Shown here piece after piece: positions 47,653 to 52,983 of a stretch of DNA of 52,983 bases. This DNA comes from Bellilinea sp034411135 (GTDB lineage: Bacteria > Chloroflexota > Anaerolineae > Anaerolineales > Anaerolineaceae): assembly GCA_034411135.1 (NCBI GenBank), contig DAOUMN010000049.1, positions 1 through 52,983 of the forward strand, read 5' to 3'. Position numbers and translations under genes: made by a program. The notes under the pieces were generated by a model, which was given only the letters and a program-made list of their open reading frames with translations, did not search any database and was not told the DNA's origin. Every line of letters starts with the position of its first letter. Within the stretch, counting starts at the first letter, position 1.

Positions 47653-48768
47653 CTATCCATTCACTTGCGGCATCCGCGCCAGCCAGCGGTCGCGCGGGTG
47701 TCCTTCCAGGGTCAGCGGTCCAGCCGCCAGGCGGCGAATTTCATCCAGGATCTCATCCGGCATGGGGATGATCCCGCCCAGCCGTCCGTAAAATTCAACC
47801 GGGATGCGCCCGCCCACCACCTTGCGCACGTCTTCCAGCATTTGCCCGGTATTCATTTCTACCACCAGCATGGCTTCTGCCTTTTGGGCAAGTTGATCGA
47901 CGACCTCGGTTGGGTATGGTTTGAGCGTGATCGGGCGCAGCAGCCCAACCGGGATGCCCTCGGCGCGCGCAGCGCGTACCGCCGAGAGCGCCACCCGCCC
48001 CGCTGAGCCAAAGCCAACCACCACGAAGCGGGCATCGTCCAGGTAATAGCCCTTGTAGCGCACTTCGTTGGCTTCCACCTGCTGCCAGCGGCGCAGCATG
48101 CGCAGGTTGGCAGCCTCTTCCGCCGGGGGTTCGAGGTAAATCGAAGAGAGGAAGCGGCGCTGCCCGTCCGTTGAGCCGCGCACCGCCCAGTCGGGGTATT
48201 CGCTTTTCAGCGCCTGCATCGGCGGCAATTCGACTGGCTCCATCATTTGTCCAATGCTGCCGTCGATCAAAATCACCGCGATCGAGCGGTATTTCTCCGC
48301 CAGGTCGAAGGCTTCGTAGGTCAGGTCGATCGATTCCTGCACCGAAGCTGGTGCCAGCACTATCATATTGTAATCGCCGTGCCCGCCCCCGTGAACAATC
48401 TGGTTATAATCCGCCTGGGCGGGAGCAATATTGCCCAGCCCCGGACCACCGCGCATCACATCCACCAGCACAAAGGGCAGTTCGGTGCCGGCAATGTAGG
48501 AAATACCTTCCATCATCAGGCTGATTCCCGGACTGGAGGAGGAGGTCATCACCCGCGCGCCGGTGCAAGCAGCCCCATAGACCATGTTGATTGCGCCCAG
48601 CTCGCTTTCCGCCTGAACGAAAGCCCGCCCCAATTCCGGCATGCGGGAGGAGAGATATTCCAACAATTCGGTCTGCGGGGTGATCGGATAGCCAAAATAA
48701 GCCTGCAAACCCGCCCGCACGGCGGCTTCCGCAATCGCATTATTACCTTTCCATAATTCTCTTGCCAT
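47653..48768 (-). CDS. vorB: 2-oxoacid:ferredoxin oxidoreductase, alpha subunit (VorB-like)
   Basis: 371 residues. RELWKGNNAIAEAAVRAGLQ, YFGYPITPQTELLEYLSSRM, FVQAESELGAINMVYGAA and VMTSSSSPGISLMMEGISY match the VorB type of alpha subunit (3-methyl-2-oxobutanoate:ferredoxin oxidoreductase), which carries the pyrimidine-binding domain of TPP plus the CoA-acceptance domain. The name is by resemblance; 2-oxoglutarate is also possible. It lies between the ferredoxin-like subunit and the beta subunit. Confidence 0.85.
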   Translation of the reverse strand: MARELWKGNNAIAEAAVRAGLQAYFGYPITPQTELLEYLSSRMPELGRAFVQAESELGAINMVYGAACTGARVMTSSSSPGISLMMEGISYIAGTELPFVLVDVMRGGPGLGNIAPAQADYNQIVHGGGHGDYNMIVLAPASVQESIDLTYEAFDLAEKYRSIAVILIDGSIGQMMEPVELPPMQALKSEYPDWAVRGSTDGQRRFLSSIYLEPPAEEAANLRMLRRWQQVEANEVRYKGYYLDDARFVVVGFGSAGRVALSAVRAARAEGIPVGLLRPITLKPYPTEVVDQLAQKAEAMLVVEMNTGQMLEDVRKVVGGRIPVEFYGRLGGIIPMPDEILDEIRRLAAGPLTLEGHPRDRWLARMPQVNG

Positions 48769-48777
48769 CTCCGCCTC

Positions 48778-49023
48778 CTAGGCTGCAGCTGCCTGCCGCG
48801 CTTTGGCAGCTTCACGATAAATGGTAATAGCGGCTTCCGGGCAGACGACAGCGCAAACACCGCAGCCGGTGCAGCCTTCCTGCACCAGCGTGGCAGGGTG
48901 ATAGCCCTTAGCAGTGATCCGCACCGGATCCAGCGCAATCACCGTCTGCGGACAGGCGTCCACGCACAGCTCGCAACCCTTACAATAAGCCTCGTTGACG
49001 AGAATTCGTCCCTTGGGGGGCAT
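48778..49023 (-). CDS. Ferredoxin-like delta subunit with two [4Fe-4S] sites
   Basis: 81 residues. Two classical motifs, CKGCELCVDACP and CTGCGVCAVVCP, each supply four Cys for one [4Fe-4S] cluster. As in KorD/VorD/PorD subunits, it links the TPP enzyme to external ferredoxin. It is the first gene of the minus-strand operon, with the alpha-subunit gene 9 bp downstream and GGAGG before its own start. Confidence 0.92.
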   Translation of the reverse strand: MPPKGRILVNEAYCKGCELCVDACPQTVIALDPVRITAKGYHPATLVQEGCTGCGVCAVVCPEAAITIYREAAKARQAAAA

Positions 49024-49248
49024 TTGCCGTTCCTCCTTTGATGGGTAGAGAAGAAATAGGATATATAGAAAGCCGCGATGCTCGCTGCATTCTGATTATC
49101 GTCATCTTTAAGATTTGCGGGTAGTGTCAACCGTCACCGGGTAAGGATACAATCTTCCTCAAATTTGGCAGTATTTGGATAGAAATTAGCCAATAACACC
49201 AGAAACTTGACAATTCGGATATAATTCTGGTTATTACAGGGTACGACA

Positions 49249-50229
49249 ATGGCTTTCGACCGTTTTGGACGCAAAATTCACTATTTGCGTATCAGCCTGA
49301 CCGACCACTGCAATTTGCGCTGCGTGTACTGCATGCCGGAGGACATGGTCTTTCGCCCAAGCGCAGAATTGATGCAGGACGATGAAATCCTGCGGCTGGC
49401 ACGCCTGTTTGCCTCGCTCGGCTTCGATAAATTCCGTCTGACCGGCGGCGAACCGACCGTGCGGGCAAACGTGGTCGAACTGGTGCGCGGCATTGCCGCC
49501 ATTCCCGGGGTGCGCTCGCTCTCGATGACCACTAACGGCGTGCTGCTGGAAAAACTTGCCCTGCCGCTGCAACAAGCCGGTCTACAACGGGTTAATGTCA
49601 GCCTGGATACGCTCAACCCCCTGCGTTTCAAAACCATCACCCGCTGGGGTTCCTTTGATAAGGTCTGGGCAGGCATTCTTGCTGCCGAACAAGCCGGGCT
49701 GAAACCGGTCAAATTGAATGCGGTCATCGTGCGCGGTTTTAACGAGCAGGACATCGTGCCAATGGCAAGGCTGTCGTGCGATCATCCCTGGCAAATTCGC
49801 TTCATTGAAATGATGCCGTTCGGCGGCGCCACCGAATTGCAGCGCCAGCAGGTGGTCACCGCAGATGAGATGATCGCCCGCATCCAGGCAGAAATTGGCG
49901 CACTGCAACTGGTTAATAACGGCGAACTGGACGGCGAGGCACGCGTCTATCGCCTGCCGGGAGCGGTGGGTGAGCTGGGCTTTATATCCTCGGTGTCTAT
50001 GCCATTCTGTGCCGCCTGCACCCGCGCCCGCCTGACCGCGGACGGCAAACTGCGCCTGTGCCTGCTGCGCGAAAAAGAGGTCGATTTGCTCACCCCGCTG
50101 CGCGCCGGCGCCTCGCTGGAAGACCTGCGCCAAATCATCCTGAACGGTGTGTGGCACAAACCGTGGGGGCACGGGCTGGCAAAGGGGGACTTTGCTACCA
50201 ACCGGGTGATGAGCGAAATCGGCGGTTGA
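49249..50229 (+). CDS. moaA: GTP 3',8-cyclase, radical SAM
   Basis: 326 residues. CNLRCVYC is the CxxxCxxC radical-SAM cluster site near 22-29. LTGGEPTVR is the SAM-binding GGEP motif. SFxxCAACTRARLTADGKLRLC is the second C-terminal [4Fe-4S] site unique to MoaA. The chain ends in Gly-Gly, which MoaA needs for its partner step. It makes the first intermediate of molybdopterin from GTP. No other mo gene is in the window. Confidence 0.95.
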   Translation: MAFDRFGRKIHYLRISLTDHCNLRCVYCMPEDMVFRPSAELMQDDEILRLARLFASLGFDKFRLTGGEPTVRANVVELVRGIAAIPGVRSLSMTTNGVLLEKLALPLQQAGLQRVNVSLDTLNPLRFKTITRWGSFDKVWAGILAAEQAGLKPVKLNAVIVRGFNEQDIVPMARLSCDHPWQIRFIEMMPFGGATELQRQQVVTADEMIARIQAEIGALQLVNNGELDGEARVYRLPGAVGELGFISSVSMPFCAACTRARLTADGKLRLCLLREKEVDLLTPLRAGASLEDLRQIILNGVWHKPWGHGLAKGDFATNRVMSEIGG

Positions 50230-50433
50230 CGCCAATCAGGTTGAGTGACCGGAAAAGAAAAAACGCTGCCCTCCGGCATCGCCCTGCCGGTTTACGAAAA
50301 TGCCTGTACAACCGGGCAGGTTGGAACTGACCGCTTGCACAATAGTGAATTATCCTCCAATCCGTTCGCAAAGCGCCAGAATATAGGTATGATTTATTTA
50401 CGATCGATTTGACCGTAAGCATAAGGTGCATTT

Positions 50434-51366
50434 ATGATCCTGACTGAAAATTTGACCAAAACGTTCTCGATTCGCAAGAACCAGCCGCCCATCGTTGCCG
50501 TTCAGGAACTCAACCTGGAAGTCAAGGAAGGTGAGGTGTTCGGTTTTCTGGGTCCTAACGGAGCCGGAAAAACCACCACTGTGCGCATGCTGGCAGCCCT
50601 AATCCACCCTACCGGCGGGAGAGCCTTCATCGGCAGTCTGCAGACTGGCAAGGACGACACCCGCATCCGCCGCACCGTCGGCATCCTGACTGAGACACCC
50701 GGCATGTATGAACGCCTGAGCGCGCAAAAGAACCTGACCATATACGCCCGCCTCTACGATGTGAAGGATGTGCCCGGTCAGGTCGAAAAATACCTGCGCA
50801 TGCTGGGCTTGTGGGCACGGCGGATGGACGAAGTGGGCAGTTTTTCCAAGGGCATGCGCCAGAAACTGGCTATTGCCCGCGCGCTGCTCCACGAACCACG
50901 CGTGCTCTTCCTGGACGAACCCACCAGCGGGCTCGATCCGGAAGCCGCCAAACTGGTGCGCGATTTCATTGAGGAGTTGAAAACCGAGGGTCGCACCATC
51001 TTTTTGTGCACTCACAACCTGGATGAAGCCGATCGGCTGTGCGACCGGATTGGCATTTTCAAGTCACGCCTGATCGCGGTGGACACACCCGCCAACCTGC
51101 GCCAAAAACTGTTCGGGCGGCGGGTGGTCGTGCATTTGCGTGCGATTGATCCGCAATGGCTGACTGCCCTGCGCGAACTCGATTTTGTTCGTGAGATTCA
51201 GTCGGTAGATAACCGCCTGGTGATCCAGTTGAGCGAACCGGAAACCCAGAATCCGCTCCTGATTCGCAAACTGGTCGAAAGCGGCGCCGACATTCAATTT
51301 GTCGGCGAACTGCGTCATTCGCTGGAAGATATCTATCTGCAAACCCTACAGGGGGAGGCAAAATGA
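50434..51366 (+). CDS. ABC transporter ATP-binding protein
   Basis: 310 residues. Walker A GPNGAGKTTT near 46, signature FSKGMRQKLAIAR near 134, Walker B VLFLDEPTSGLDPE near 153 and the switch His in LCTHNLDEAD near 190 are all present. The C-terminal 100 residues resemble the extra domain of ABC-2-type exporters (DrrA or NatA type). AAGGTG lies 6 nt before the ATG. It overlaps the permease gene by 4 bp. It supplies energy for the exporter encoded next; the cargo is unknown. Confidence 0.9.
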   Translation: MILTENLTKTFSIRKNQPPIVAVQELNLEVKEGEVFGFLGPNGAGKTTTVRMLAALIHPTGGRAFIGSLQTGKDDTRIRRTVGILTETPGMYERLSAQKNLTIYARLYDVKDVPGQVEKYLRMLGLWARRMDEVGSFSKGMRQKLAIARALLHEPRVLFLDEPTSGLDPEAAKLVRDFIEELKTEGRTIFLCTHNLDEADRLCDRIGIFKSRLIAVDTPANLRQKLFGRRVVVHLRAIDPQWLTALRELDFVREIQSVDNRLVIQLSEPETQNPLLIRKLVESGADIQFVGELRHSLEDIYLQTLQGEAK

Positions 51367-52166
51367 ACCTATTCTCCTTCAAACACGTGCGAACCATCAT
51401 CGACAAGGAATGGTCAGAGGTGTTCAAAAACAAGATGGTTTTGTTCACCATCATCCTCATGCCGCTGCTTTTCACTGCCCTGCCGCTGATCATGCTTTCA
51501 CTGACTGCCGGCACTATTGTTCCCGGCGGCGACTCGGCGGATGTGCCTGAGCTGTTCTATTCGGTTTGCGGGACGATGGATTCGACCTCGTGCATGCAAA
51601 TCTACCTGGTCAACCAGTTTTTGATCCTGTATATGATGCTGCCGCTGATCATCCCGATAACTATTGCGGCGTACAGCATCGTTGGCGAGAAAACCACCCG
51701 CAGCCTGGAACCCCTGCTTGCCACCCCGATTTCGACCGAGGAACTGCTGACCGGCAAAGCCCTGGCAGCTGCCATCCCGGCAATCGGCGCAACCTGGCTG
51801 TGTTTCTTTATCTTTCAAATCCTCATCCCGGTTACCGGAGCCACCGAACAGGTGCGCGCCTATGTGCTCGGACCAACCTGGCTGTTGGGTGTGCTGATCG
51901 TCGGTCCGCTGATGTCGATCGCGGCGGTCAATTTCGCCATTATGGTCTCCTCGCGGGTTAACGATCCACGCATCGCCGAGCAAATGGCTGCCATCCTGAT
52001 TGTGCCGGTGCTGGCGCTGCTATTCGGTCAGTTGGCTGGCTTGCTGGTGATCAACCTGCAGCTCATGCTGATCGTGATTGTCTGCCTGTTTTTGATCGAT
52101 ATTCTACTGATCTATTTCGGCGCGCGCCTGTTCCAGCGCGAAACAATCCTCACCCGTTGGAAGTGA
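51363..52166 (+). CDS. ABC-2-type permease
   Basis: 267 residues. There are six likely membrane helices, with an N-terminal HVRTIIDKEWSEVFKNKMVLFTIILMPL, an extracellular loop with two Cys (VCGTMDSTSCMQ), and the ABC-2 signature EKTTRSLEPLLATPISTEELL before a helix block. It forms the membrane half of the exporter with the ATPase from the previous gene. ATGA overlap at 51363 supports coupling. Confidence 0.88.
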   Translation: MNLFSFKHVRTIIDKEWSEVFKNKMVLFTIILMPLLFTALPLIMLSLTAGTIVPGGDSADVPELFYSVCGTMDSTSCMQIYLVNQFLILYMMLPLIIPITIAAYSIVGEKTTRSLEPLLATPISTEELLTGKALAAAIPAIGATWLCFFIFQILIPVTGATEQVRAYVLGPTWLLGVLIVGPLMSIAAVNFAIMVSSRVNDPRIAEQMAAILIVPVLALLFGQLAGLLVINLQLMLIVIVCLFLIDILLIYFGARLFQRETILTRWK

Positions 52167-52169
52167 AGC

Positions 52170-52904
52170 ATGAAAACCAACCTGTTGTCCATTCGCAAGC
52201 GTATCTTTGGTTCACTGATGATGGCTGTGATTGCCACCATCTTCCTTTTTTCCACTGTGTTTGCCCAGGAGGGCTACCGCCTGCGGGTCAACCGTAACTT
52301 TGGCTTTTCTTCTGGCAGCCAAATCGCTGGTGATTTCACGGTACAGTTATCCGGCGATCAGGAAGCCGTTGCCTCGGTGACCTTTCTGCTTGACGGCGAG
52401 GAGATGGACACCGTGACCACTGCGCCTTTTCGCCACCGCTTTAATACACAAAGTTACCCGGACGGTGTGCACGAATTTACCGCCCGCGTAACCCTCAAAG
52501 ATGGCAGGGTATTCGAAACAGAAGCGCGGCGTTTCGAATTCGTCAGCGGTGGTGCGCAAGGCGATGCCATCCTCAAGGTCATTCTACCGATCTTGGGGGT
52601 TGTCCTGGGCTTGACCGCGCTGGGCGCAGGCGCCAGTTACCTGGCTGGGCGCGGAAAACCGACCGGGCGGTATGCCCCTGGCGAGGCGCGCAACTACGGT
52701 TTTGCCGGTGGTGCCATCTGCCCAAAGTGCAACCGCCCCACTCCCATGCACCTATGGGGCATCAACCTGCTCACTGGACGTTGGGATCGCTGCGAGAACT
52801 GTGGAAAATTCAGCGTGATGCGCCACGCCTCGATGGATGCGCTGCGCGCCGCGGAAGCTGCCGAGCGGGAAATAGAAGCCGCTAAACTAAGTAGTCCGTC
52901 ATAA
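52170..52904 (+). CDS. Membrane protein: Ig-like external domain plus zinc ribbon
   Basis: 244 residues. An N-terminal signal sequence (about 11-32) is followed by an Ig-like domain of about 100 residues (GDFTVQLSGDQEAVASVTFLLDG ... PYRH-like FRHRF ... FETEARRFEFVSG). A membrane segment (about 131-152) comes next. The C-terminal cytoplasmic part has CPKCN ... CENCG, a zinc ribbon, then an Ala/Glu helix. It starts 3 nt after the permease, so the three genes form one transcript. I do not know a role; it could be an exporter accessory or sensor. Confidence 0.7.
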   Translation: MKTNLLSIRKRIFGSLMMAVIATIFLFSTVFAQEGYRLRVNRNFGFSSGSQIAGDFTVQLSGDQEAVASVTFLLDGEEMDTVTTAPFRHRFNTQSYPDGVHEFTARVTLKDGRVFETEARRFEFVSGGAQGDAILKVILPILGVVLGLTALGAGASYLAGRGKPTGRYAPGEARNYGFAGGAICPKCNRPTPMHLWGINLLTGRWDRCENCGKFSVMRHASMDALRAAEAAEREIEAAKLSSPS

Positions 52905-52983
52905 GTCTTTAGAAACATGGAATTTCGGATCTGATGTCGTACAGTTTTGAGCGGTCATTATTTTTACAGCAGCTTTCACAACT
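52905..52983. other. Short terminal stretch, nothing supported
   Basis: 79 bp after the last gene. It holds no gene or clear hairpin that I can support. Confidence 0.6.

Overview
The window looks like the chromosome of a moderately GC-rich bacterium of the phylum Chloroflexota, probably of Anaerolineae type. This is inferred from gene content: a MalT-like LuxR ATPase regulator, NarL-type kinases with GAF domains, a four-subunit 2-oxoacid:ferredoxin oxidoreductase, secreted proteins with Pro/Thr linkers, and several start codons lying 6-8 nt after a -10 box. No rRNA gene or intact tRNA gene is present to confirm it.

Positions 1-5170 are the end of a plasmid-like or integrative element. All its genes are on the minus strand: two small unknowns, parA, a tandem ribbon-helix-helix-like protein, a large replication-initiator-like protein with a DnaA N-terminal-like domain, and a partial single-stranded DNA-binding protein. 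Non-coding structure accompanies them: an 11-bp-phased GACGT array between the RHH gene and the rep gene, five iteron-like repeats inside the rep gene, and a 25-bp direct repeat at 5067/5142 whose second copy resembles the 3' end of a tRNA-Ser gene. That repeat may be the element's attachment site.

Positions 5442-18408 are ordinary chromosome: an alpha/beta hydrolase, RNase H, a histidine kinase/response regulator pair, an ASCH-like protein, a stand-alone receiver domain, a MalT-like regulator, an isoprenylcysteine-methyltransferase-like protein and a 992-residue modular secreted protein.

Positions 18635-27752 are the most interesting part. They hold one promoter-led, tightly packed operon: a PqqD/RRE domain fused to a lasso-precursor-like peptide tail, an NAD-dependent epimerase, an HPr-kinase-like peptide kinase, four tandem GT2 glycosyltransferases, a sulfotransferase, an ABC exporter and an NTP_transf_5 nucleotidyltransferase. 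This is the accessory toolkit of lasso-peptide clusters without the lasso protease (B2) or cyclase (C). The recognition domain and the presumed substrate are in one polypeptide. I propose an uncharacterised RiPP-like pathway.

Positions 27775-40390 hold a CbiX-like chelatase domain protein, small membrane proteins, a Tat-exported L,D-transpeptidase, a GT39-type glycosyltransferase, the SRP RNA, methyltransferases, speH-speE, a menG-like gene overlapping a histidine kinase gene, and a CDP-alcohol phosphatidyltransferase. At 40582-40883 a strong promoter is followed by two tandem cyclic-di-GMP-II riboswitches. Each has its own terminator, and together they precede a Pro/Thr-rich surface protein with an IPVTG sorting-like signal. 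The rest (42603-52983) is housekeeping: lysS, greA, a lipoprotein, the 2-oxoacid:ferredoxin oxidoreductase operon, moaA and an ABC-2 exporter with a zinc-ribbon membrane protein.
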